Of a stretch of DNA of 64,000 nucleotides, positions 26,903 to 34,413 are shown in pieces. Position 1 is the first letter of the stretch; the number at the start of each line of letters is the position of its first letter. This DNA comes from Saccharothrix sp. ALI-22-I (GTDB taxonomy: Bacteria; Actinomycetota; Actinomycetes; Mycobacteriales; Pseudonocardiaceae), in assembly GCF_001984175.1 (NCBI RefSeq), contig NZ_MTQP01000068.1, positions 496,001 to 560,000 of the forward strand, read 5' to 3'. Below the pieces are notes generated by a model. The model had not been told where the DNA came from. It saw only the letters and a list, made by a program, of their open reading frames with translations, and did not search any database. The position numbers and the translations under genes were made by a program.

Positions 26903-28210
26903 TCAGGTGTGCCCGGGCGTCGCTGAGCGCTTGACCAGCAGCAGGTAGCCGACCAGACCGAGCAGGTACGCCACCGTTGCGGCGATCACCAGACCGGGTG
27001 ACCGGCCGTCCAGTGGGACGGTGGCCGCCGCGACGGTGACGGCGGCCACCTGCGTGACGTTGAACAGCGTGTCGTACAGGGCGAACACCCGGCCGCGGAC
27101 ATCGTCGCCGATGTCGCCCTGTACGGCCGCGTCCACGCACAGCTTGACCACCTGGCCCGCGAACGTGAGCAGGAACGACGCCACCAGGATGGTCGGGAGC
27201 AGCATGGGCAGACCGAGGCCGAGTTGGGTGGCCGCGGCCAGCAGCAGCGCGCCGCACACCGTGCCGCGCCGGCCGAGCACGTCCACGATCCGGTCGGTCA
27301 CCAGTCCCGCCAGCAGGATGCCCGCGCCACCCGCGACCGCGACCTCACCCAGCCCAGCCATACCGGCCTTGAACGGCCCGTAGTCGGTGAACGAGTTGCG
27401 CATCAGCAGCAACGTGAGCAGCAACGACGCCCCGAACGCGGCCCGGTGCGCGAGCAGGGCCAGCAGGGCGGCGGCGACGCTGGGCGCGTGCCACGCGGCC
27501 CGGGCGCCGTCCAGCAGGCCCATGGCGACAGCCGTGACCGTCCGGCTGGGCTCGTTCACCTCGTCCGGTCCGAGGATGCCACGCGTGAAGCGAGCGGCCA
27601 GGAACGCGGCACCCAGCGACCCCGCGACGGCGAACGTCGTCGTCCACGCCGAGCCGCCGTCCCCCGAGCCGAGCACCGCCCGCAACCCCACCGCGCAACC
27701 CGCGCCGAGAACGGCGGTCAACGCGCCGAGCGTGGTGACGAACGCGTTCGCCTCCACCAGGTGGTCGCCCTCGACCACGTGTGGCAGGGACGCGGACAGG
27801 CCAGAGCCGACGAACCGGCTCACGCCGGTGACGATCAGCGCCGAGGCGTACAGCGGCACGCCTTCCAGCCCGAGACCGACGGCCGCCGCGGTGAGGAGGA
27901 TGAAGACCGCACGAGTGAGGTTCGCCACCACCAGCACCCGGCGGCGGTCCCACCGGTCCAGCAGGGCGCCCGCGAACGGCCCGACCACGGAGTACGGGAG
28001 CAGCAGCACGGCGAACCCGGCCGCGACGGCGAGCGGGTCGGCGTGGCGCTCCGGGTTGAACAGGACCGCGCCCGCGAGACCGGCCTGGAACAGGCCGTCG
28101 CCCCACTGGGCCGCCAGCCGGGTGGCCAGCAACCTGCGGAAGTCCGCCACCCCGAGGAGCTTCCGGACACCGAGGTGGTGCTTTGCCGCGGTGGTCCCGG
28201 CAGTGGTCAC
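26903..28210 (-). CDS. MFS transporter
   Basis: A 435-residue major facilitator protein with about 12 hydrophobic helices and the A-like motif GALLDRWDRRRVLVVAN between helices 2 and 3. It belongs to the group of poorly characterised actinobacterial efflux-type MFS proteins (MFS_1/MFS_3). Substrate unknown. The GTG at 28210 is taken as start. It stands alone. Confidence 0.88.
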   Translation of the reverse strand: MTTAGTTAAKHHLGVRKLLGVADFRRLLATRLAAQWGDGLFQAGLAGAVLFNPERHADPLAVAAGFAVLLLPYSVVGPFAGALLDRWDRRRVLVVANLTRAVFILLTAAAVGLGLEGVPLYASALIVTGVSRFVGSGLSASLPHVVEGDHLVEANAFVTTLGALTAVLGAGCAVGLRAVLGSGDGGSAWTTTFAVAGSLGAAFLAARFTRGILGPDEVNEPSRTVTAVAMGLLDGARAAWHAPSVAAALLALLAHRAAFGASLLLTLLLMRNSFTDYGPFKAGMAGLGEVAVAGGAGILLAGLVTDRIVDVLGRRGTVCGALLLAAATQLGLGLPMLLPTILVASFLLTFAGQVVKLCVDAAVQGDIGDDVRGRVFALYDTLFNVTQVAAVTVAAATVPLDGRSPGLVIAATVAYLLGLVGYLLLVKRSATPGHT

Positions 28211-28466
28211 GGTGTCGAGCCTATGCCTCCTGGGCCGTCAACCACGAAGGCCGGACCCGATGGGTCCGGCCTCCCTGGTGCCAGGCGCCCGGTCGCCTCT
28301 CGGCGGGTTGCACTACGCGGCTCCAGCCGAACGGTATTCCGCGCAGGCTGTTCAGTGGGCCCGGGGGACTCGATGGCGCCTGACATTCCTTACAACGCAC
28401 ACGGTAGCCCGGATGTTCCGCGCCCGAAGTGCTGTGTCGCCTGGAGCACGGACGTCTTCTGAGATC
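28211..28466. other. Divergent gap MFS/algH with a hairpin
   Basis: 256 bases without a convincing gene. A perfect inverted repeat GGCCGGACC/GGTCCGGCC (28249-28271, loop CGATG) looks like a terminator, although both neighbours start away from it, which hints at an unrecognised minus-strand transcript. Confidence 0.4.
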
Positions 28467-29048
28467 ATGCTTCCTGTGCGCCCTGATGCCGATGTCGAAC
28501 CGGGTTCGCTGCTGGTAGCGGCACCGAGCCTGACCGACTCCAACTTCCGCCGCACGGTGGTCTACATCATCGACCACCGGGGCGAAGGCACCCTCGGGGT
28601 GGTGTTGAACCGGCCCAGCGAGGTCGCGGTCCACGACGTGCTGCCCGCGTGGGGGCCGCACGTGACCCGGCCGCAGGCCGTCTACATCGGAGGGCCGGTG
28701 GAGCAGAAGACGGCGCTGTGCCTGGCCGCGCTGCGCACCGGTGAGGATTTGGCTTCACTCGATGGTGTGGTCGGCGTACACGGTCCGGTGGCGTTGGTCG
28801 ACCTGGACGCGGACCCGGACGCCCTGGTGGCGAAGGTGCGCGGCATGCGCGTGTTCGCGGGCTACTCGGGCTGGGGCGAGGGCCAGTTGGACAACGAGAT
28901 CGAGCGCGGCGACTGGATCGTGGTGAAGGGCCTGCCCGACGACGTGCTCACCCCGCCGAACGTCGACCTCTGGGGTCGTGTGCTGCGCCGTCAGGGCATG
29001 CCGACAGCCCTGTTGGCGACCTTCCCGACCGACATCCGCCGCAACTGA
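28467..29048 (+). CDS. YqgE/AlgH family protein
   Basis: A 193-residue DUF179 protein with GSLLVAAPSLTDSNFRRTVVYIIDH, GEGTLGVVLNRPSE, YIGGPVEQ and FAGYSGWGEGQLDNEI, all hallmarks of the family. Its molecular role is unknown. ATG 28467 is used; coding-like conservation begins at RPDADVEPGSLL. No Shine-Dalgarno is evident. Confidence 0.93.
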   Translation: MLPVRPDADVEPGSLLVAAPSLTDSNFRRTVVYIIDHRGEGTLGVVLNRPSEVAVHDVLPAWGPHVTRPQAVYIGGPVEQKTALCLAALRTGEDLASLDGVVGVHGPVALVDLDADPDALVAKVRGMRVFAGYSGWGEGQLDNEIERGDWIVVKGLPDDVLTPPNVDLWGRVLRRQGMPTALLATFPTDIRRN

Positions 29049-29052
29049 GTTG

Positions 29053-29107
29053 ATGGCCGCTGCTCCGCAGACGGCGGCTCGGTCGCCGGGAAGTCGCGAC
29101 CTCGCGG
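29053..29107. repeat. 55-bp two-hairpin intergenic repeat, copy B
   Basis: Second copy of the element at 26840-26894; the first 25 bases are identical. It lies between the convergent algH and SdpI-like genes. Confidence 0.7.
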
Positions 29108-29140
29108 ACCGGGTTCGGGGTGGGGGTGGGTGCGGGGCGA

Positions 29141-29548
29141 TCAGGCGCGGGTGAGGACGCCGCAGGCGCCGCCGGAGCCGGAGCACGCGCAGCCGCCGCA
29201 ACCGGCCGGTGCCTGCTCGGGCATCGCCTCGGCGGCCCGGTGGCCCAGGACGCCGCCGGCGCCTGCCACCACCACGCTGCCGATCAGCCCGACGATGCCG
29301 ATGACCAGCATCAACGCCGGGTTCACCGCTGCTGCGCCGGCCGCCACCAGGGCGATTGCGCCCGCGGCCGCGTTCGGCACGCCGGCGATCTTGTTGGCCA
29401 GCGCGAACGTCTCGTCGTCGCGCAGCGTGGCCTTGGTGCGCACGCCGAAGTAGCGGTTGCGGTGCAGTTGGCCCCGCACGCCCAAGAAGCCGATCGTCCC
29501 GAAGGCGACGCCGATCAGACCCAGTACCACAGGCAGCACGATGTTCAC
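29141..29548 (-). CDS. SdpI-like membrane protein with cysteine-rich tail
   Basis: A 135-residue protein with three hydrophobic helices and the SdpI/YhfL signature NRYFGVRTKATLRDDETFALANK between helices 1 and 2. SdpI proteins confer immunity to the SdpC toxin in Bacillus, but most homologs are uncharacterised. The C terminus has four cysteines (AGCGGCACSGSGGACGVL), not usual for the family. GTG 29548 lies seven bases after TACCCT, again a leaderless layout. Confidence 0.8.
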   Translation of the reverse strand: MNIVLPVVLGLIGVAFGTIGFLGVRGQLHRNRYFGVRTKATLRDDETFALANKIAGVPNAAAGAIALVAAGAAAVNPALMLVIGIVGLIGSVVVAGAGGVLGHRAAEAMPEQAPAGCGGCACSGSGGACGVLTRA

Positions 29549-29735
29549 ACGGACGAGGGTAGGCGCGCCTCGCAGGCCGGCCGGAGCCAGCCCGGCCAGA
29601 TGTGCTCCGCACCATGCCGGGTGATGCAGTTTTCCCAGGTCGAACGTCACCGAAGCGCCGAACCACGCCACCCGATCAAGTGGGGGCGTCGCCGGGCCTG
29701 ACCACCAGACTCCCGGCCGGCTGAACCGAGGACGT

Positions 29736-29768
29736 CCGGGTAGGTGGCCGCCGCCGCCACCTACCCGG
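29736..29768. repeat. 12-bp inverted repeat upstream of leuS promoter
   Basis: CCGGGTAGGTGG and CCACCTACCCGG, perfect complements with a nine-base loop. It covers the region where a -35 box would lie, so it may be an operator or a terminator insulating leuS. Confidence 0.6.
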
Positions 29769-29781
29769 TGGACCGTGCTGG

Positions 29782-29787
29782 TACCCT
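29782..29787 (+). promoter_or_regulatory. -10 box for leuL-leuS
   Basis: TACCCT six bases before the leader ATG, implying a transcript that begins at the leader start codon. Confidence 0.55.
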
Positions 29788-29793
29788 GAGTCC

Positions 29794-29823
29794 ATGAGCA
29801 CGGCCCGCCTGCTCCTTATCTAG
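29794..29823 (+). CDS. leuL: Leucine-rich leader peptide of leuS
   Basis: A nine-codon frame encoding MSTARLLLI, with three successive leucine codons (CTG CTC CTT) just before the stop. It precedes two competing stem-loops and leuS. The design fits ribosome-mediated attenuation: with too little charged leucyl-tRNA the ribosome stalls on the leucine run and the terminator is not formed. It appears leaderless. Confidence 0.75.
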   Translation: MSTARLLLI

Positions 29824-29892
29824 CCGCGCAGACCTCGTCAGCCAGGTCGGCGCGGCAACCCCTCACGCCCCTTGATGGGCTGGGGGGTTTCG
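29824..29892 (+). promoter_or_regulatory. leuS attenuator (stem-loops and terminator)
   Basis: A first stem pairs GCCGCGC (just after the leader stop) with GGCGCGGC near 29848-29855. A second is terminator-like: AACCCC...GCCC, loop, GGGC...GGGGTT followed by TTTCGTC (about 29858-29892). Their overlap with the leader peptide indicates transcription attenuation of leuS. Confidence 0.65.
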
Positions 29893-29931
29893 TCATGTCA
29901 GGGGCAGGTTTCGATGGAGAGGGACATCCCG

Positions 29932-32757
29932 ATGAGCACCGACGCGGCGGACGCCACGCCCGCCTACCGCTACACCGCCGAACTGGCGAACCGGATCGAG
30001 CAGCGGTGGCAGCAGCACTGGGAGGAGCACGGGACCTTCCACGCGCCGAACCCGGTCGGGCCGCTCAAGGGTGACGTCCCCGAGGACAAGCTGTTCGTGC
30101 AGGACATGTTCCCGTACCCGTCGGGCGCCGGCCTGCACGTCGGTCACCCGTTGGGCTTCATCGGCACGGACGTGTTCGCCCGGTACCACCGGATGAACGG
30201 CCGCAACGTGCTGCACACGATGGGCTTCGACGCGTTCGGCCTGCCCGCCGAGCAGTACGCGGTGCAGACCGGCCAGCACCCGCGCAAGACCACCGAGGAC
30301 AACATGCAGACCTACCTGCGGCAGATCCGCAGGCTGGGCCTGGGCCACGACGAGCGCCGGCGCATCTCCACCATCGACCCGGACTACTACAAGTGGACCC
30401 AGTGGATCTTCCTGCAGATCTTCAACTCCTGGTACGACACGACGGCGGGCAAGGCCCGGCCGATCGCGGAGCTGGAGGCGCAGTTCGCCTCGGGTGAGCG
30501 GTCCGCTCCGGACCGGCCGTGGGCCGACATGACCGGCCCGGAGCGGCAGAAGCTGCTGGGCCAGTACCGCCTGGCGTACCTGTCCGAGGCGCCGGTGAAC
30601 TGGTGCCCCGGTCTGGGCACCGTGCTGGCCAACGAGGAGGTCACCGCGGACGGCCGCAGCGAGCGCGGCAACTTCCCGGTGTTCCGGCGTTCGCTGCGCC
30701 AGTGGATGATGCGGATCACCGCGTACTCCGACCGCCTGATCGACGACCTGGATCGGCTGGACTGGCCGGAGAAGGTCAAGGCCATGCAGCGCAACTGGAT
30801 CGGGCGCTCGCACGGCGCGCGGGTCAGGTTCGCGGTCTCGGTCGCGGGTGTTCCGCAGGACGCCGCCGGCGGAGCCGGCAATCAGACAGCAGTGGACATC
30901 GAGGTGTTCACCACCCGGCCGGACACGCTGTTCGGCGCGACGTACATGGTGCTGGCGCCCGAGCACCCGCTGGTGGACGTGATCGCGTCCGCCGAGCACG
31001 CCGAGGCGATCGCGGCGTACCGGCGCGAGGTGTCCCGCAAGTCCGAACTGGACCGGCAGGAGAACAAGGAGAAGACCGGCGTCTTCACCGGCGCGTACGC
31101 CACCAACCCCGTGAACGGCGCGCAGATCCCCGTGTACGTCGCGGACTACGTGCTGATGGGCTACGGCACCGGCGCGATCATGGCGGTGCCGGGCCAGGAC
31201 CAGCGGGACTGGGACTTCGCCAAGGCGTTCGACCTGCCGATCATCCGGACCGTGCAGCCGCCGGCGGACTTCGACGGCGAGGCGTTCACCGGCGTCGGCC
31301 CGGCGATCAACTCCCAGTTCCTGGACGGGCTGGACGTCGCCGAGGCCAAGAAGAAGATCATCGCCTGGCTGGAGGAGCAGGGCCGGGGCGAGGGCACCGT
31401 GCAGTTCAAGCTGCGTGACTGGCTGTTCTCCCGGCAGCGGTACTGGGGCGAGCCGTTCCCGATCGTCTACGACGAGGACGGCACGCCGATCGCGGTGCCG
31501 GAGTCGATGCTGCCGATCGAGCTGCCCGACGTGGACGACTACTCGCCGCGGACGTTCGAGCCGGAGGACGCGAACTCGGAACCGTCGCCGCCGCTGTCGC
31601 GCGCGCAGGAGTGGGTCACCGTCGAGCTGGACCTGGGCGACGGCCCGCGCACGTACCGGCGCGAGACCAACACCATGCCCAACTGGGCGGGTTCGTGCTG
31701 GTACCAGCTGCGGTACGTGGACCCGACGGAATCCGAGCGGTTCGCCAACCCGGAGAACGAGCAGTACTGGCTGGGCCCGCGCACGGCCGAGCACGGCCCG
31801 TCCGACCCCGGCGGTGTGGACCTGTACATCGGCGGTGTGGAACATGCGGTCCTGCACCTGCTGTACTCGCGGTTCTGGCAGAAGGTGCTGTTCGACCTGG
31901 GGCACGTGTCCGCCGACGAGCCGTACCGGCGGCTGTTCAACCAGGGCTACATCGAGGCGTACGCCTACACCGACGCGCGCGGCAGCTACGTGCCGGCCGA
32001 GCAGGTGGAGGAGCGCGACGGCAAGTACTTCTTCGAGGGCGAAGAGGTGCGTCGCGAGTACGGCAAGATGGGCAAGAGCCTGAAGAACGTCGTCACGCCG
32101 GACGACATGTGCGAGAAGTACGGCGCGGACACGTTCCGGCTGTACGAGATGTCGATGGGTCCGATGGACGTCTCGCGGCCGTGGGCGACGAAGGACGTCG
32201 TCGGCGCGCAGCGGTTCCTGCAGCGGCTGTGGCGCAACCTGGTCGACGAGACCACGGGCGAGCTGCGCGTCACCGATGTGGAGCCGGGTGAGGAAGCGCT
32301 GCGGCTGCTGCACAAGACGATCGCGGGCGTGCACGACGACTACGCGAACCTGCGCTACAACACGGCGGGCGCGAAGCTGATCGAGCTGAACAACCACGTC
32401 ACCAAGCACTTCCCCGGTGGCGCGCCGCGCGTGCTGGCCGAGCCGATGGTGCTGATGCTGGCGCCGTTGAGCCCGCACGTCGCCGAGGAGCTGTGGTCGA
32501 AGCTGGGCCGCACGGAGTCCCTGGCCCACGGCCCGTTCCCGAAGGCGGACGAGAAGTACCTGGTCGAGGACACCGTGCAGTACCCGATCCAGGTCAACGG
32601 CAAGGTGAAGGCGCGCGTGGTGGTGCCCGCGTCGGCGACGGCGGACGAGGTCGAGGCCGCGGCGCTGGCCGACGAGAAGGTGGCCGAGCTGCTGAACGGC
32701 GGCAAACCGCGCAAGGTGATCGTGGTGCCGGGCCGGCTGGTCAACGTGGTGCTGTAA
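29932..32757 (+). CDS. leuS: Leucyl-tRNA synthetase
   Basis: A 941-residue class I synthetase charging tRNA-Leu. The HIGH-equivalent motif is [13 protein letters not shown], the editing (CP1) domain spans roughly 250-450 with the conserved [20 protein letters not shown], and the KMSKS-equivalent is KMGKS. ATG 29932 is chosen because GGAGAGG precedes it; an upstream in-frame ATG at 29914 is possible. Expression is probably controlled by the leader peptide and attenuator upstream. Confidence 0.98.
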   Translation: MSTDAADATPAYRYTAELANRIEQRWQQHWEEHGTFHAPNPVGPLKGDVPEDKLFVQDMFPYPSGAGLHVGHPLGFIGTDVFARYHRMNGRNVLHTMGFDAFGLPAEQYAVQTGQHPRKTTEDNMQTYLRQIRRLGLGHDERRRISTIDPDYYKWTQWIFLQIFNSWYDTTAGKARPIAELEAQFASGERSAPDRPWADMTGPERQKLLGQYRLAYLSEAPVNWCPGLGTVLANEEVTADGRSERGNFPVFRRSLRQWMMRITAYSDRLIDDLDRLDWPEKVKAMQRNWIGRSHGARVRFAVSVAGVPQDAAGGAGNQTAVDIEVFTTRPDTLFGATYMVLAPEHPLVDVIASAEHAEAIAAYRREVSRKSELDRQENKEKTGVFTGAYATNPVNGAQIPVYVADYVLMGYGTGAIMAVPGQDQRDWDFAKAFDLPIIRTVQPPADFDGEAFTGVGPAINSQFLDGLDVAEAKKKIIAWLEEQGRGEGTVQFKLRDWLFSRQRYWGEPFPIVYDEDGTPIAVPESMLPIELPDVDDYSPRTFEPEDANSEPSPPLSRAQEWVTVELDLGDGPRTYRRETNTMPNWAGSCWYQLRYVDPTESERFANPENEQYWLGPRTAEHGPSDPGGVDLYIGGVEHAVLHLLYSRFWQKVLFDLGHVSADEPYRRLFNQGYIEAYAYTDARGSYVPAEQVEERDGKYFFEGEEVRREYGKMGKSLKNVVTPDDMCEKYGADTFRLYEMSMGPMDVSRPWATKDVVGAQRFLQRLWRNLVDETTGELRVTDVEPGEEALRLLHKTIAGVHDDYANLRYNTAGAKLIELNNHVTKHFPGGAPRVLAEPMVLMLAPLSPHVAEELWSKLGRTESLAHGPFPKADEKYLVEDTVQYPIQVNGKVKARVVVPASATADEVEAAALADEKVAELLNGGKPRKVIVVPGRLVNVVL

Positions 32758-32772
32758 GCGGTTTCGCGGAGT

Positions 32773-33420
32773 TCACGGACGGGGCAACTGGGCGGCCACT
32801 TCGGTCACCGCGTCGAGCAGTTCCGGCTCGACGTGCCCGGTTGTCCGTTCGGACTCGGCGATGGTGATCGTGGTGTCCTTGGTCTCCGACCAGTAGTGCT
32901 GCGCGGTGAACTGGACGTCCGCCACGCCGACCACGCCGCCGGGCAGCGGTTTCACGTCGCCGGAGCCGTCGATGCTGATCAGCCGGTCGAACTGCCGCGC
33001 CTGGTTGCGTCCCGGGAACGTCACCCACACCACGGACACCACGGCCGCGTTGCCGGCTTTGTCGCCGACGGCCAGCAGCAGGCGGTCCAGTGAGGTGCAC
33101 GGCATCTGGGCGAAGAAGTCCCGCACTTGGCCGAACGAGTTGTTCAGGCAGTCGAGTTCCTGTTTGAGCGCCTGCTTGGTGATCGCGACACCCAGATGGG
33201 TCATCGCGCGTTCGGTGTCACCACCGCGCGCCGCGCGCTTGGCGTCCCACTTGCGCACGCTGACGCTCTCCACCGGCGCCGCGCCGCCGCCTCCGCTCGC
33301 GCCCGAGTTCAGCGCCGCGCCACCCGCGCCGCCCGCCCCCGCGAGGACGACCAGCACCGCGGCGACGAACGCCACGCCCCCGGATCCCTTGTCGGAACCG
33401 CCTGTCCTCCGTGCCACCAT
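32773..33420 (-). CDS. Hypothetical single-pass membrane protein
   Basis: A 215-residue protein with a basic N terminus, one hydrophobic helix (about 15-38, GGVAFVAAVLVVLAGAGGAGG), a Gly/Ala linker and an exported domain with two cysteines (LDCLNNSF... MPCTSLDRLLLAVGDKAG). No family recognised; it looks like a secreted sensor or lipid-associated protein. ATG 33420 follows a GGGGCGGGGGG stretch. It is convergent with leuS with a 15-base gap and no visible terminator. Confidence 0.7.
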   Translation of the reverse strand: MVARRTGGSDKGSGGVAFVAAVLVVLAGAGGAGGAALNSGASGGGGAAPVESVSVRKWDAKRAARGGDTERAMTHLGVAITKQALKQELDCLNNSFGQVRDFFAQMPCTSLDRLLLAVGDKAGNAAVVSVVWVTFPGRNQARQFDRLISIDGSGDVKPLPGGVVGVADVQFTAQHYWSETKDTTITIAESERTTGHVEPELLDAVTEVAAQLPRP

Positions 33421-33544
33421 CCCCCCGCCCCGAGACGTCCTCGTCGTGCGGACCACTCATGCAACCCCGATCCCGGGGCCGTAGTTGCGGTGTGCAGGCG
33501 AAAAGCCCTCGAACGGCCCATCAGGTCTGCCCGGAAGTCGCATC

Positions 33545-34291
33545 TCACGGTTGCTGAGAGAGACCCATCCCGCCCATGATCTCCGCCAGCATGGAGTCGA
33601 ACAGCGGCTCCGGGTTGGTCACCGCGAACGGGAAACGGCCGAACACCTCCAAGGCCACGTGGCCGTAGATGCGCACCCACGACTGCGTGATGTGGTAGAC
33701 CGCGCCGAGCGTCAGCACCTGTTCGTCGACCTCGACCCCGCGGGCGTTGACGGTGGCGAGCAGGATCCGCTGGAACGCCTTGAGGTCGGCGTGCAGGCCC
33801 TCCGGCACGTTCTGGCCGATCTCGTCCGGCAACGGGTGGCCGACGATCAACCGGCCCGCGACCTCCAGGAACACCCGGCCGAACTGGTCGCCGACCTGGC
33901 TGTGGTCCTCGTTCGGGCCGCACCGCCCGAGGGCGTCCTCCGTGGACGCGAACACCAGGGTGAACTCCTGCGGGTGGGCGAGTGCCCAGCGCCGGAAGCC
34001 CCGGCACACCACGAAGACCTGCGCGCTGATGTCGTCCTCGGCGATGCCCTGGAGCTTGGTGTTCAACTCGGCGGCGAGGTCGGTGCAGATGTCCTCGGCG
34101 AGCTTGCGGAGCAGGTCCTCGCGCGAGTCGTAGTACCGGTAGAGCGCCGGGGCGGTGATGCCGAGTTCACGCGCGATCGCACGCAGAGTCACGGCGTCCC
34201 GGCCATGCTCCACGAGCAGGGCGCGGGCCTGTCGCCGAATGTCACGCTCGGTCTCAGCGCGTAGCCGTTCTCGGCGGGTGGCCTCGGTCAT
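33545..34291 (-). CDS. TetR-family regulator (of the MMPL gene)
   Basis: A 248-residue TetR protein with the N-terminal HTH (AVTLRAIARELGITAPALYRYYDSREDLLRKL) and a C-terminal TetR_C-type ligand domain. It diverges from an MMPL exporter gene, and two near-identical operator-like palindromes lie between them, so it likely represses both. Confidence 0.92.
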   Translation of the reverse strand: MTEATRRERLRAETERDIRRQARALLVEHGRDAVTLRAIARELGITAPALYRYYDSREDLLRKLAEDICTDLAAELNTKLQGIAEDDISAQVFVVCRGFRRWALAHPQEFTLVFASTEDALGRCGPNEDHSQVGDQFGRVFLEVAGRLIVGHPLPDEIGQNVPEGLHADLKAFQRILLATVNARGVEVDEQVLTLGAVYHITQSWVRIYGHVALEVFGRFPFAVTNPEPLFDSMLAEIMGGMGLSQQP

Positions 34292-34309
34292 ATGTCACCC
34301 AATCAGGTT

Positions 34310-34364
34310 GTAAACGGTGTTCACCGGGGTATAACTTCTGGGCAGGTCAGTGAACGGTGTTTAC
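34310..34364. promoter_or_regulatory. TetR operators and MMPL promoter
   Basis: Two quasi-palindromes, GTAAACGGTGTTCAC (34310-34324) and GTGAACGGTGTTTAC (34350-34364), are centred 40 bases apart. TTGTAA (34308-34313), a 16-base spacer and TATAAC (34330-34335) form a promoter; the first operator overlaps its -35 and the second lies downstream of the start point. Confidence 0.75.
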
Positions 34365-34413
34365 GAAGTTGACGCCATTCACGCAACGGTAACCCATCAG
34401 CTCAGGAGGACGC

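Noticed and set aside
28221-28400. Minus-strand frame with a CxxC pair (VRCKECQ) in the MFS/algH gap
   Set aside because: No start signal and the terminator-like hairpin lies within the frame; not convincing as a gene.
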